A stretch of 64,000 bases of DNA from Tachypleus tridentatus (GCF_004210375.1 NC_134828.1:19770400-19834399), one strand, 5' to 3'. Positions 1-10,727 are shown, counted from the stretch's first letter. Translations and numbers: made by a program. Notes: generated from the letters alone by a model not told the origin.

Positions 1-140
1 CAGGCCCGGTAATGACCCAGATGGATAAGGCACTCGACTTGTGTTTAAAAAAGCGGTTTGAATCCCCGTCACATCAAACATGGTCGCCATTTTAGACGTG
101 GCATTATAATGTGACGGTCAATATTTTGTTTTGGATGTAA
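1..140 (+). repeat. tRNA-derived SINE head, copy 1
   Basis: Head of a tRNA-like SINE followed by a short body with the 'cattataatgtgacggtcaat' type segment. This copy has lost bases in the tRNA-like part compared with 15703-15840, so the anticodon-arm region is broken. The A- and B-box-like blocks are degenerate. Not a functional tRNA gene. Confidence 0.7.
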
Positions 141-349
141 AATTTCAATGGACATACATCTGATGGAACACAAAAGAAGCACAAATAACTTTAAAAAAGT
201 GTCTTTCTTTTTTTTTTTTTTTCTTCCCAATATACTTCCAGCTACAAATAATGGTTGTTTATATAGTTAGAATTGTTTAATGAAACTTTGAAAAGGTAAA
301 TAATTATTCTTTACATATTACTGATCATCCCGGTTGGTACATTTGTGAA

Positions 350-550
350 GACCCCAACAATGGCTGGCATGTTGGCTAAGACATCAATAAAATGTATTTT
401 TCTCGCGTCAGAAAGCTAGAAATACAGTGAATATAATTTCTTCTAAGGACTGTAACATCGCTTAGTGGCAAGAAGTTTAAAAAAGTTATACAAGAACAAT
501 ATACCTATCGTCCGATACCTCTGGATGAAAATTATTAAATACTGGAACAA
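350..550 (-). pseudogene. Inverted fragment of a transporter exon (middle part), copy 1
   Basis: The minus strand encodes a degraded piece of the middle of the EamA/SLC35G-type transporter found on the + strand of the same unit (equivalent to residues about 90-160). This copy is the most broken of the four, with several small deletions, and leaves no open frame. The better-preserved copies are at 16052-16265 and 52943-53157. Confidence 0.7.
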
Positions 551-597
551 AATATAGTATTATGTTTTGTTTCTGTGTGAAATAAATATGTTATTTG

Positions 598-735
598 AGA
601 ACGGCTGGTATTGGTATTAACAGTTTTATTGATGAGGAGAACAAATTAGACATTCCTTTCATCTTCAAGGTAAGAAAAGATGACCGAAAGGGCTAAACGT
701 TGTTCTCACTTTATTTAATATATACCAGCCGTCTT
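598..735. repeat. Imperfect palindrome, copy 1
   Basis: Outer arms 'acggctggtattggtattaa' and its near reverse complement before 'gtcttgag' flank inner arms around 'aagatgacc'. This copy has lost a few bases compared with 16316-16475. See that entry for the comparison with hammerhead-ribozyme-like repeats. Confidence 0.65.
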
Positions 736-929
736 GAGATACATTTTTACAAGTGTGTTTCTCGTCTTCAAGAATGATCTCAAAACAGAAGACGAAAGTC
801 TATCAAAACGGTTTCCTCACACTTGTGTTTCTACAACAGACAGTTGCTGTATAACTAAGTTTCAGATAAATACATATGTTCATGAAAACACAGAAAACCA
901 ACACATATATAAGTATTCACAACAAGTAA

Positions 930-1442
930 AAAAATATCCACAGTACAAAATATAGAATAGAATACGATAAAATATCCACAGTATCATACATTAAAATAAA
1001 AGCAAAATATCCACAGTACAATACATTAAAATATAACAAAATCCACAGTACATACAGTAAAGTATGACAGAATATCCATAGTACAATACACTAAAATATA
1101 ACAAAAATCCACAGTATAGTTAAAGTAGTATGACAGAATATCCATAGTAAAATACACTATCATATTCTAAAATATACATCATACCATACATAAAAGTATA
1201 ATAAAATATGCATAGTAACATACTCTAAAATGTAACAAAATATCCGCAGTACCATACATTAAGTGTGATAAATAATCCACAGTACTACACACAAAAAAAT
1301 ATCACAAAATATTCGCAGTACCATATGCTATAACATAAACAAATATCCACAGTACCATACGCAAAAAGACAACAAAACATCTACAGTATTATACACTAAA
1401 AGACAACACAATTTCCACCGTATTATGCACTAATATAAAATA
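930..1442 (+). repeat. ~35-bp minisatellite (array A), copy 1
   Basis: Tandem degenerate repeats of about 34-38 bp built on 'tatccacagtaccatacac' plus an A/T-rich stretch. In the other units this array lies in the intron between the non-coding first exon and the coding exon. Here it directly follows the 2.3 kb deletion junction. Short ORFs inside it, such as the one at 734-955, are by-products of the repeat. Confidence 0.85.
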
Positions 1443-1878
1443 AAAGTATTTAAAAACAAGGGTCATTTGAGGAATAATGAAAATAAATACAGTAAGAACT
1501 CTTTATATCTAATACATGGGAAAATTGTTGTACGTCTCTGATCTAGAAAATTATTTGTGATAACAGGATAATTGATAACCAGGGACGGCAACATGACTTT
1601 CTTCTGGACGAGTATTCTTATTTTATAAAGACGTAAGTTGTATTTCTGAACCAAACAAAGAGTATTCATGGTTTTAAGATTGAAATAAAACTGTAATATT
1701 TTCTGTGTAAACTGTGATGGTTAGTGAGTTGTCAACAATAACTAAATAATAATTTGATTTATTATTGTTAGAAATAAGTGTTCAGCTCTTTATTGAATTT
1801 TGAATTTTTCTACTATATGTTTCTCTGAACACATTTTAAAAGCTTACAGATGTATTTTATTTTTCTATCATATTCTAG

Positions 1879-2937
1879 ATTGTCCGAACAAAGTTAAGTA
1901 TTTCAGGAAGAATATGAGAAACAGGAATACGGAAAGAGGAAACACTTCCTTTGAAGTATCAAAACATTTGGATCTCCCTTTCAGAAAATCAAATTTCCTG
2001 GTATTGGAATTATTCTAACTGTATTTCAGTGTATTGCTCAATGTATTCAATTAATGCTGGTTAAACTTACTCCAGGTGTCTCCAGACAGGTTATTTTGAT
2101 TTACCGTGGAATATACATGGCTGCTTTCTGTGTACCAGTTATTTTACATAGCCGTCACTCTTTCTTCCCAAAGATTCTGTTCCAGTATTTAATAATATGC
2201 ATCCTAGGAATTACTGGAACGATAGGTATATTGTTCTTGTATAATTCGTTAAACTTCTTGCCACTAAGCGATGTTACAGTCCTTACAAAGACAGAAATTA
2301 TATTCACTGTAATTTTAGCTTTTTTCATTCTGAGAGAAACAATACATTTTATTGACGTAATAGCCATCCCGTTAGCCATTTTGGGATCATCTTAATTAGT
2401 TGTCCATCTTTTATTTTTGGACGATTGGACAGTAAATTGGATGCACAATCTCGAATTGTTGGATCGTTACTAGCTGTTGGTTATGGTTTTTTCACCTCGT
2501 TGACGACCATCATAGTGCGTAGGATAAAATCTTTAAGCTATGCTGTGGTTATCTTCCATTACTGTGTCATCCAGACTCTACTGTTATGCACTTATCAGTT
2601 TATTGTTAACCAGACTGTATTTCCAGAATGTGGAACTGTGATTTGGTTTATACTTGGAATTGGAATACTTAGTTTTTTCACTCAGTATTTTTATGTTAAC
2701 GCCCTCTACGTCGAAAAGGCTAGTTGTGTGGCTTTAGTGGGTTCCTTGGAAATTGTTTTTTCTTTTATCTTTCAAATCACGATAACTGGTGACGATATAA
2801 CTTTGTCGAGTGTGGTAGGTCCAGTGTTCATTACATTAGCAGTAGTAATGAAAGCATGTCTTCAATGGTATTCTGAAAGTCCTGAGAGTTTTTGGAAAGC
2901 TTTGAACAAAATAGGCTTAAGATACTTTAAACGTTAA
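1879..2937 (+). pseudogene. EamA/SLC35G-type transporter, coding exon with two frameshifts (copy 1)
   Basis: Multi-pass membrane protein of the drug/metabolite transporter superfamily, closest in my reading to the SLC35G group. The exon follows a strong acceptor, pyrimidine tract plus TAG at 1876-1878. I place the start at ATG 1914 because it is conserved in all four copies and an in-frame stop precedes it in copy 4. Relative to the other copies a base is missing in an A-run near 1961 and a G near 2380, so the ~341-codon frame is split in three. The last part, 2425-2937, is open to the stop and holds the second EamA half, including 'YVEKASCVALVGSLEIVFSF'. The two breaks are single-base deletions and could be sequencing errors. 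The promoter and first exon seen in other units are absent here, so even a repaired frame may not be expressed from its own promoter. Confidence 0.8.
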
Positions 2938-5285
2938 TAGAAGATTCGACTAAATTCTTTATACAGAAGTAATATGATCGATATGGACATTGAAATTCAT
3001 AATATCAATTCTTATAGTGTACTTGGAAAAAGTGTTTTTTAATCAACGTCATACTTTTAATGAATCTTTATTTATTAAGATTAATAACCATTAATTAATA
3101 AGAAATTATAAAATTAATAAGAAAAAATGTTAAAACCTTTCTTTATGTAATCAAAATGCATGAAAAAGTATAAGTAAATATTCTGTAACATAAATATTGC
3201 TGTTAATATTTTTTAAAAATTTATCTCTGAGGTCGTTCATAGAAACCAGAAAACATATTTGAAAACAAATAAAATAATATTATTACACAGAATTTATATA
3301 TATCTCACATTTGAAGTATCTAAAGACTAAACACAGTTTTAGATAGAAATTTACATTGTAGGACTTTGGATTTTTTTATTTTTCATACCATTAAAGTACG
3401 CAAACTTTATTATATCATTTGTTAGAATGAGACCCTGAACGCAAGCTCTGAATGGTTTCCTCATAGGAGGTGAGGAGCAGAGAGCTCCATGAGGTGGAAA
3501 CAATGATGCTGTACTTATAAAATATGGAACCAGAGGGGCGTTTAGATTGGCTTACGTTGCTGTTAGTCATAGTTCCACAAAGTGGAATCAGAGAGTGCAT
3601 AACTATAGGAAAGCGTGTAATGATGAAGTAATCATTGCTGACAGTTCATGAACCAACCACAAGAGAAAATGTAGATCAATAAATATCAACATATCATCAT
3701 ATCTCTAGTAATGATAAAGCCTAAGATTAACATTACATCTAGTTTATATACTATTTTACATAATCCTGAAGAGAATGACGTGAAGTGATTAGTTCTATTA
3801 AGGCACTACAAGTGGATCATATAACTTAGAGGATATCATCATATAAAGTATCAGCTTACCGTTAGAGCTACCACTAATAAAATTAATTGTATTACGTAGA
3901 TTTTACCATTAAATGCAAACAAATTATGTTGCTAATTCATATTAATAATCATTTAAAGAGCTGCTTCAAAGGAAAATTATTACTTGAATGATGCAACTGT
4001 TATAACACTGTTACGTCAGTCATGTTTTAGTTACATTGAATACGTTTTCTACTCAATTTTATAGCTTATACTATTTTACCTTATTTGCATAAAATAATTT
4101 TCACAATATATGTTGTAACATAATTATTTATATCTACATATTTACCACACATAATTATTTAACATTGAAACTTACAAACACATAATGCATATTTGAATAT
4201 TTATAAATATTGTCTGGTGCTATTGGTTACATATATATTTATTCTACTTTCTGTCTTTGTAACTCCATTGTTATAAATATCCCTAATTTCGAATCCGTGG
4301 CATACCTATAAGTCAGGTGATCAGTTTGTAAAAAACATTCCTATAAATTCACAACAAGTGATTGCCTCTTGTTCCTCAGAGATCATAAGACAAAGGGGTA
4401 TGACCTGTCTTGGCCATGTTTCAGTGCTAAAAAGCCTTCATCGTATTTCAAGATGTCAAGTAAGGAAGAGACAAACGTTATCCAATTTTACAGTAATTTC
4501 GCAAAAATCAATTGAAACGTTCTGTTGATGATAAATCGGGGTACAACGAGAAGCCTCTTGTCTCTAGAAAGTCTACTGAAAGAAAGTCAAGTCATGAACT
4601 GCTATTAAAGGTCTCACACTAAGATCGTATTTACACGTGACCAAGGGTCCGTTAGACAAAGAAAAGCACTGTAATATTTGATAGCGTTATTCCTCTCTTC
4701 TTTAAAACCGTTAGTCATTTTTGAAACCATTGGTGGAATATTATCTGTTCCAGACGTCTTATCATGTGTTATTTTTTACGAGGTGTACGTATATGAACAT
4801 TTAGTATCTGATGTGCATTGGTAGGGAAAAGTAGCAACTAAAACATTATCAAAGGGTTATATCGTTTATTCTAAAGCCATAGAATTTAGATGAACTGTTT
4901 CTTGTCATCACCCCATGCAATCGATATAGCCGTATCAAGCATCTTTATTTAAGATATTTGCTTAATTTCATTTCACTTAATGCTAACCATTCTTTAATTA
5001 GAATAATTTCATACAATTTAGTAAATTTTGCTGAAAAGTTGGTAATGAATAAGCAATAATAACCATCTTCCCATTTGACTCTTTTGAAAACTTGAGCAAG
5101 AAACTGTTAATATAGTTTGTTCCGCCGAGCCAATGTTCATGTATCTGCCCGTTTTTTTACCCCATTTTTTGCTGTTTTAAATCAGCCATCTTTAATCCAA
5201 ATGACAAAAGTTTAAAAACGGGGAACGGTTTAATTAACGGGTAATTTTGTTTACCAGTTCCTAAATAAGAAATGTTAATGAAAAT
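2938..5285. other. AT-rich stretch without a recognised gene (copies at 20938-23280, 40049-42355, 57884-59890)
   Basis: The first part is the likely 3' untranslated region. A minus-strand 61-codon ORF at 3415-3600 recurs in all units (21415, 40496, 58360) with a small palindrome 'ttccacaaagtggaa', but I recognise no family. A + strand ORF is open in copy 3 (41439-41702, 87 codons) and copy 4 (59261-59515), while in copies 1 and 2 it is shifted by one base in an A-run; it has no motif I can name. Minus-strand ORFs at 41694-41879 and 59636-59860 share a Lys-Thr-Ser-Gly-Thr-Asp stretch that only faintly recalls reverse transcriptases. I see no firm gene in this stretch. Confidence 0.5.
3268..3273 (+). 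promoter_or_regulatory. Candidate poly(A) signal of transporter gene, copy 1
   Basis: AATAAA about 330 bases after the stop codon. It is conserved at the same relative place in the other units (21267, 40371, 58213). In such AT-rich DNA the hexamer alone is weak evidence. Confidence 0.35.
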
Positions 5286-5289
5286 GTTC

Positions 5290-5392
5290 TCCTCCTAGTA
5301 ATACCGGGGCAAGTCTGCGGTCCTACAACGATAGAAGTCTGCTATTGATACCCGTGGTGGGCAGAGAACAAATAGCTCATTAACTTAAAAAA
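5290..5392 (+). repeat. Second tRNA-like SINE family, head fragment (copy 1)
   Basis: Contains 'gcaagtctgcggtcctacaa' and 'gatacccgtggtgggcagag', followed by a remnant of the segment leading to 'ctcattaactt'. This matches, in opposite orientation, the element at about 10728-10865 of the same unit. The B-box-like part has decayed. Confidence 0.6.
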
Positions 5393-5446
5393 AACAAAAC
5401 AAATTAAAACATATAATGTTTGGTTTTGAAATGGATTATTCCACAG

Positions 5447-5647
5447 TTAAAATATAAATTTTCCATTCCCTTTGTGAACTCCTAAAAACCGTCCAATGTA
5501 AAATGCCCATTCATTTACACTTTTAACATGCTTTATTAAATCCTGATCACCATTTACCAAAGCAGCCCATTTCAGTGGTCTGTTAGATGGCATTGCTATG
5601 AGGTTCGAATCTAAGGATGGAACATGGAGGCTGTATGTACTGTGCAT
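5447..5647 (-). CDS. 66-codon ORF, possible DM9-like fragment (copy 1)
   Basis: A small minus-strand ORF identical in sequence in units 1 and 2. Near its C-terminus it reads 'WAFYIGRFLGVHKGNGKF', which recalls the 'lYvGRa.h.G...pGK' block of DM9/DUF3421 repeats found in arthropod proteins. The spacing from the preceding 'LVNGDQD' is longer than usual for that family, and only one partial repeat would be present. No signal peptide, splice site or promoter is evident, so it may be an exon fragment or a chance ORF. Family assignment is tentative. Confidence 0.25.
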   Translation of the reverse strand: MHSTYSLHVPSLDSNLIAMPSNRPLKWAALVNGDQDLIKHVKSVNEWAFYIGRFLGVHKGNGKFIF

Positions 5648-5739
5648 TCTGAATACGATTTGACATAGTGACTACAGAATAACATGCCACGTTTATCACA
5701 CATCGAAGATCACCATGCTGTCAGTTTTCTGCAACTGGA

Positions 5740-6390
5740 TGCAAGCTAGAATGTGATGCAATCTGTCAATCATTATGAGGCTAGTTCAGTTCCACAGTTT
5801 GAGAGGATCATTTGATGACTAACAGCGTCCTGGATGTCAGTGCATCACTACATCAAGATAGAGCCATTCATATGAGCCCAGATGGATAGTAAGACTTCAC
5901 GTTATTCGTCAGGACTACTTGACCACCATAAAATGCATCTTTGACTAGTTAGGAACCAAGACTTCACTTTAGCACATCATCAAACCAGAATGTAATAATA
6001 TAGGCAGCAAGAGAGATGATTGGTTTGGGTCTTCTTAGAACAAAGCCATATGGTGCTATCTGTTACGTCCACTGAGAGAGAGTGAAACACTGTTCTATTC
6101 ACAGATGAGTCACGTTTTCGTATTGTCGGGTCTGATGGACTTCAACTTGTCTGGAGAAAAGAAGGAAACCAATATGACGACAGACCAATCACTGGAGTGT
6201 CCCTAGTGTAGTGGTATTAGGAGGCAGCCACAGAATATCACATACAGAGGAACCTGAATGCTCAACGTGCTAAAACCCCACGTAATTTCCTTCCTCAGAG
6301 ACCACCATGACGTCACTCTTTGTAGCTGGACAATGCTTGTTTACACTCTGCACGTATCCATGCAGAATATGTTGTCGTAATTATATGATC
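5740..6390 (+). pseudogene. Tc1/mariner-type transposase relic (copy 1)
   Basis: Broken coding remnant of a Tc1-like DDE transposase. Conceptual translation shows, in order, a linker resembling 'RPG...ITTSR.DRAI' near 5830-5880, the first catalytic Asp in 'FTDESRF' near 6100-6120 followed by 'DGLQLVW', a 'LNAQR' block near 6253-6270, and the second catalytic Asp in a 'LDNACLHSARI' segment near 6325-6360. Several stops and shifts interrupt it. The C-terminal 'NPIEHLW' block and clear terminal inverted repeats were not found. It is distinct from the Tc1 element at 11405-12555. Confidence 0.8.
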
Positions 6391-6464
6391 ATTATACTTA
6401 CCACTATCTTCACGGGACTGAAGATATATGGGATGAGGTAGGCTACAACACCTTTAAAGATTAC

Positions 6465-6765
6465 AAAGAGAGCAGATAACAGTTGATCTAGATATTGCAG
6501 GACAAGTGGCGTGGGATTTTTCAATATAAAACAAGACATCTGGTAACCAGTAGTCTCCAGTGATCACCACAGAACAGAGAACAACTAATCCAAATACAGC
6601 AGGACGAGTGGCAGAAGAGTCATCAATATGAAATAACACATCTAGTAGCCAGTAATCTCCAGAGATTACCAGAGAACAGATATCAGCTTACCCATGTACT
6701 GCAAGACGACTGGCAGTATATTTTTCAATACAGGATAAGACGTCTTTTAAGCAGTATGAGACGTA
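6465..6765. repeat. 102-bp direct repeat, three units (copy 1)
   Basis: The anchors 'gcagg', 'gcagg' and 'gcaag' occur at 6497, 6599 and 6701, giving an exact 102-bp period. Each unit holds a 'ccagtagtctccagtgatcacc'-like segment and a 'gcaggac(a/g)agtggc' segment. The minus-strand 61-codon ORF across it is a by-product. Confidence 0.85.
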
Positions 6766-7095
6766 TGACCAAGGAACTCTTTGTTTACATTATTGAACAA
6801 AAAAACAACAACAACAAAAGACTGTCAGGTGTTTCGGTTTAAATATGTAAGGCCCCATTACTTAAAAACAGAGATAACCAGGGTTGTCACAAAATTTATT
6901 TCTCTTCACCCCACTCATAAGTTTAATATTTTGATCATGCAACCTGAAAAAAATATATATATAATAAAATTATACAATAATAATAATTCTAAACAAAACA
7001 ACCATTTCTTGAATTTCACTTGAGAAAGGCTGGCAAGCCAGCAACCCCCAAAAAACCAACAACAGACCCCGATGTGTGAATATTACAGGAATCAA

Positions 7096-7212
7096 CGGCT
7101 GATTTGGGCCTCAGGGCCCTTCGCCGGCTGATGTGGGACTCAGGGCCCTTCAACGGCTGATGTGGGTCTCAGAGTCCTTCAACGGCTGATGTGGGAATCA
7201 GGATCTTTCAGG
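7096..7212. repeat. 29-bp GC-rich minisatellite, four units (copy 1)
   Basis: Units of the form 'ggctgatgtgggactcaggg' plus 'cccttcaac', four times. It is strikingly GC-rich against the AT-rich surroundings. It sits just beyond the 3' end of the minus-strand reverse-transcriptase relic and may derive from that element's 3' untranslated region. Confidence 0.85.
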
Positions 7213-7289
7213 GCCGGAGGGGAATCCGAAGATCCTATGATAAAATTTTGATGTAGGGGATACAGAAGAACCCAACTTTTACTTGTCTG

Positions 7290-8655
7290 TCTCTAATTAT
7301 TCCCTGGAGTGCCTGAGCTATACGACAGAAGTTACGGTTCCTTTCTTTGTGAAAGATGTAAAAAACAACATACAAACATGTACGATTATGGCTCTAGGTA
7401 TTACATAAGTTACAAGGAGACTGGTGGATGTGTGTGGTGTTTCAGCCATTGCTGGGAATTGTCGAGTTAGTGTATTTTAGCATTGAGCTTGAATTTTTTA
7501 GCTGAATATTTTCTCACTAACATGAAGTAGAATTTTAAGGGGTAGGCGATATGCCACGTATATTATCTGGTATTGTATATTCTTTAATCGTTTCCTGAGG
7601 CCACTGGACGTGGTGCAAGTGACCATGCACCCATATTACATGAGAGGCCTGATAAACGCTTTGTAAATGGTTATGATGATGTCTTGGGAGCATTTTTTAT
7701 AGGTGTTTCTGATCTGTCTGAGGTTACGTGTTGTTTCGCTGAATTAGAAATTCTGCTAAAATGCTGTGTCGAGTTCAGTGCCATATTAAAATGGTGTGTC
7801 CAGATCAGTGCCATGTTAAAATGGTGTGTCCAGTTCAGTGCCATATTAAAATGGTGTGTCCAGTTTCGTGCTATGTTGAAAGTGTCTCCGAGGAATATAA
7901 TCGATTTAGTAAATTTGATCTTAGTGTTTAATAAATTTACTTTTGTCTGTGTAATCTTCTTCTGTTTCCTTTTAAAACTCCTGTGAAATATTTTTTTCTT
8001 GTGTTTTGTTATGGATACACGCCACCTGTTACACCACGTCATTATGTGGTTCGACGAAATTTGAACTTTACTAGCCACGAATAGAGAGGTCAATCGATGT
8101 ACTCCAAACTGCTACATCGTCTAAATATTGCGATGCGTGAGTATACGGGAGTTCTAGGAACGGGATACCATAGACGTGGATAATTTATAACAGCGGGCTC
8201 AGGGCTGACCCCTGGGGGGACACCAGCCGTAAGAGTAAACGGACGTGTAAGCATTTGATGTATGCGAACTCTGGCTCGTCTATTTGAGAAAAAGCTCGAA
8301 ATACATCTGATTATTGTGTCAGGGATCTTGAAATAGTGTAATTAAAATAACATTATGCTTTGGCACTATCAAAAGATTTATTAACGTGAAGAAATGTAAC
8401 GACTGTCATGTTGAATCCTTCAAATATGGTTTCAGTCAATCCACAAGGTGATCGCTCGTCTGTCTTTTGTGTCTGTCTTTGTTTTGAAATTTCTTTATCA
8501 TATAGTTGAGTTCCAGATGGTACAGTAATCTGTAACCTATAATTCTTTACATTAGTTTACCTGTGGAATTGTGGAGGCTTATTGGTCTGTAGTATGTCAG
8601 GTCTCGTATGTCAGCGGAAATATTGGGACAAACAATAATGATTGCGCTTTTCCAG
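7290..8655 (-). pseudogene. Non-LTR retrotransposon reverse transcriptase relic (copy 1)
   Basis: Minus-strand remnant of a LINE-type (Jockey/CR1-like) reverse transcriptase, read from 8655 downward. Visible blocks, across several frames, are 'WKSAIII' then 'YYRPISL' (8570-8655), a 'DHLV' segment, 'VNKSFDSAK'-like remains of the first catalytic block, 'RARVRIHQM' (about 8260), 'GVPPGVSPEP' (about 8210), remains of the catalytic loop before 'VAVWSTSID' (about 8090-8130), 'WCNRWRVSITKHK' (about 8020-8055), 'KSIIFLGDTFN', and 'IYKAFIRPLM.YGCMVTC' (about 7590-7660). The catalytic loop is degenerate and stops are frequent. The longest open piece is 7671-8093. The left boundary is uncertain. The element appears inserted into, and truncates, the inverted transporter exon that starts at 8656. 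Confidence 0.88.
7761..7888. repeat. 30-bp repeat expansion inside the reverse transcriptase relic (copy 1)
   Basis: Four units of 30 bp ('gccatattaaaatggtgtgt' plus 'ccagttcagt'). Because 30 is a multiple of three, both strands stay open. The minus strand repeats a 10-residue block 'MALNWTHHFN', which matches the 'LTW..HIN'-type segment that follows 'LGVTF' in non-LTR reverse transcriptases. The expansion therefore arose from coding sequence of the relic. The 100-codon + strand ORF at 7684-7986 is its antisense shadow. Confidence 0.85.
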
Positions 8656-9239
8656 TGTCTTTGACACTTGAAAGGAAGAATTTCCTCTTTCCGTACTCCT
8701 GTTTTTCATATTCTTCGTGATTTATAGTTAACTCTGCTCGAACATCCAGAATATGATATATAAATAAAATATAGCTATAAGCTTTTAACATGTGTTCAGA
8801 GAAACATATAGTAGAAAAAAGTCAAAACTTAATCAATAGCTGAACACTTATTTCTTACCTTTAAAACAATAATAAATTAAGTTATTATTTAGTTGTTGTT
8901 CACTCACTGACCATTACAGATTACACAGTAAACATTACAGTATTATTTCAATCTTACAACCATGAATACTGTTTGTTTGGTTCACAAATACAACCTGCGT
9001 ATTTACCTTGGTACAGTCAGAAGGAGAATCCTCGTTCATTAGAAAATCATGTTGCCATCATAATTGATAACAGGTTATTAATTATCCTGTTGTCACAAAT
9101 GGTTTTGTAGATCGGAGACGTACACTATGTGTCCCATGTATTAGATATAAAGAGTTCTAACTGTATTGAATTTCATTATTCTGTTTCAAGTGATCCTTGT
9201 TTTTAAATACTCTTGCCTTAATTTATATACGGTATAATA

Positions 9240-9731
9240 CGGTGGATATTTTGTTGTATTTTAGAATACAGCACTTTGGATATATCATTATAAATCACTG
9301 TATGGTACTGTGTATCACTTGTTAGATTTTAGAGTATTGAAATGTGGTTATTTTATAAAATTATATTACATGGTACTGTGAATATTTTATTATATTTTAG
9401 TGTATGGAATTGTGTTTTTGTATTATATTTTAGTAAACGGTTCTGCGGTTATATTTTAGTATATTTTAGTGTATGCTACAATGGATATTTTATTATAGTT
9501 TAGTATGTAATGTGGATATTTTGTTACATTTAGTATTTGAAACCATATAGAGCTTATTATATTTTTGTATATGATAGTGTGAATATTTTAATATTTTTTA
9601 GTAAATGTTACTGTAGTTATTTTATTATATTTTAGTATATGGTAATGTGGATATTTTGTTTTATTTTAGTGTATGGTACTTTTGAATATTTTGTTATATT
9701 GTAGTTAATGGTTCTGTGGATATTTTATTTA
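9240..9731 (-). repeat. ~35-bp minisatellite in opposite orientation (array B), copy 1
   Basis: The same repeat family as array A but reverse-complemented on the + strand, with units like 'tggatattttattatatttt' followed by 'agtgtatggtactg'. Its flanks on both sides match those of array A in inverted order, so it belongs to the inverted 5' half-copy and was duplicated with it. Confidence 0.85.
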
Positions 9732-10274
9732 CCGACCTGTGTCTTTTTGTTTCTTTCACAACCTGAATAACTCCAACTGGAAGGGAATTATATATGAAAA
9801 ACTTTCATTTTCCAGAGGATCTAGCTTTTCTAAGTGTTAGACTTAAATAAATCACCCAGAATTTACTATCATCTCATGTTTGAGACCGATAATCCATAAA
9901 TTGTTTTTGAAACATCATTCAGACAAACAGTTTTATTATGTTAATCTAATAAATGAAGTAAATTCTCAGTATTTCTCTATATATATTATTTTGTCTGGAA
10001 CAAGAGAACATTTCCAACAACTGTATAGAATTATATTAACGTGAGTTCCTTTTTCAATATATCTACATATGGCTGTACATTTGTTGAAAACACGATAATT
10101 ATGAACATTCATAACGACCAACTGTAAAACACATGTGGATCTAAAACTTGGATGACTCATGTTTGTGAATGTGTAATTTATCATAAAACGGATTGTTCTT
10201 CAAATGGATTTTCGTTATCAACTACGACGTGTAATTTACTCACATTTGTTCCGATTTTTTTTTTTGTTTACTTT

Positions 10275-10411
10275 AGTGTCAACGAACAGTGGGATTAACC
10301 GTCACATTGTATTCTCCTCATGTCTCACAAAACATATATGTTTGATAAATGGGGATTCGAAACCGTGACCTTCAGACTACGGGTCAAGCACCTTAGCCAA
10401 ATGGTCCATGT
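10275..10411 (-). repeat. tRNA-derived SINE fragment (copy 1)
   Basis: On the minus strand this reads a tRNA-like head with 'ggtttcgaatccccatttat' and the 'aatgtgacggttaatcccac' body segment typical of this SINE family. It interrupts the inverted 5' half-copy of the transporter gene. Its body is shortened. Confidence 0.65.
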
Positions 10412-10727
10412 TACATTACACCCGATATTGTTTTCATCGTTTGTCATTCTGTTTGCAAGTTTGATAAGTTTTTTATGTGTTAGTTTATGTTTGTCTTTGA
10501 AACATTCTTTTATCTTCACGAAACAATCTGATGGTAAATAAACACATTTCAATACTAAACAAAGAAAAACTGGATAACAGTAAATATATCAAGTGAAAGT
10601 GTAAAAGAGGCCAAATATGGGTCTTATTTTTACATCAAGATCGGAACCCTTCAAATAATGAATAAATTACACTGACCTAAATAACATCTTGTTTCAGCCT
10701 TTTATCCAGCTGGTATTTATTTTAATT

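Larger units (their letters stand above)
8656..10680 (-). pseudogene. Inverted, degraded copy of the transporter gene's 5' half (copy 1)
   Basis: The minus strand, read from 10680 to 8656, parallels the + strand 5' region of the gene (18100-19990 in unit 2). It contains sequence like exon 1 near 10600-10670 ('ttatttgaagggttc'), the intron start region near 10400-10570, the 'ttgtgaaagaaacaaaaagacac' segment beside the minisatellite, the minisatellite itself, the 'gataacaggataattgataa'-like block, and the start of the coding exon at 8656-8745 with ATG (CAT at 8707-8709) and 'NR.TERGN.SF.VSK' coding. The donor is not conserved, and the acceptor that reads AG in the gene reads GG here. A SINE has inserted at about 10275-10411. 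The exon is cut by the retrotransposon relic at 8655. Confidence 0.85.

Noticed and set aside
930-1442. Regularly spaced repeats that might suggest a CRISPR array
   Set aside because: Units are contiguous and degenerate with no unique spacers, and the context is a eukaryotic genome.
2155-2379. Minus-strand ORF of 74 codons opposite the transporter exon (also 20156-20392 and 39288-39587)
   Set aside because: It is an antisense shadow of the conserved transporter coding sequence.
7684-7986. 100-codon + strand ORF nearly unchanged in all four units
   Set aside because: It is antisense to the reverse-transcriptase relic and kept open by the 30-bp repeat; its conservation reflects recent duplication of the unit.
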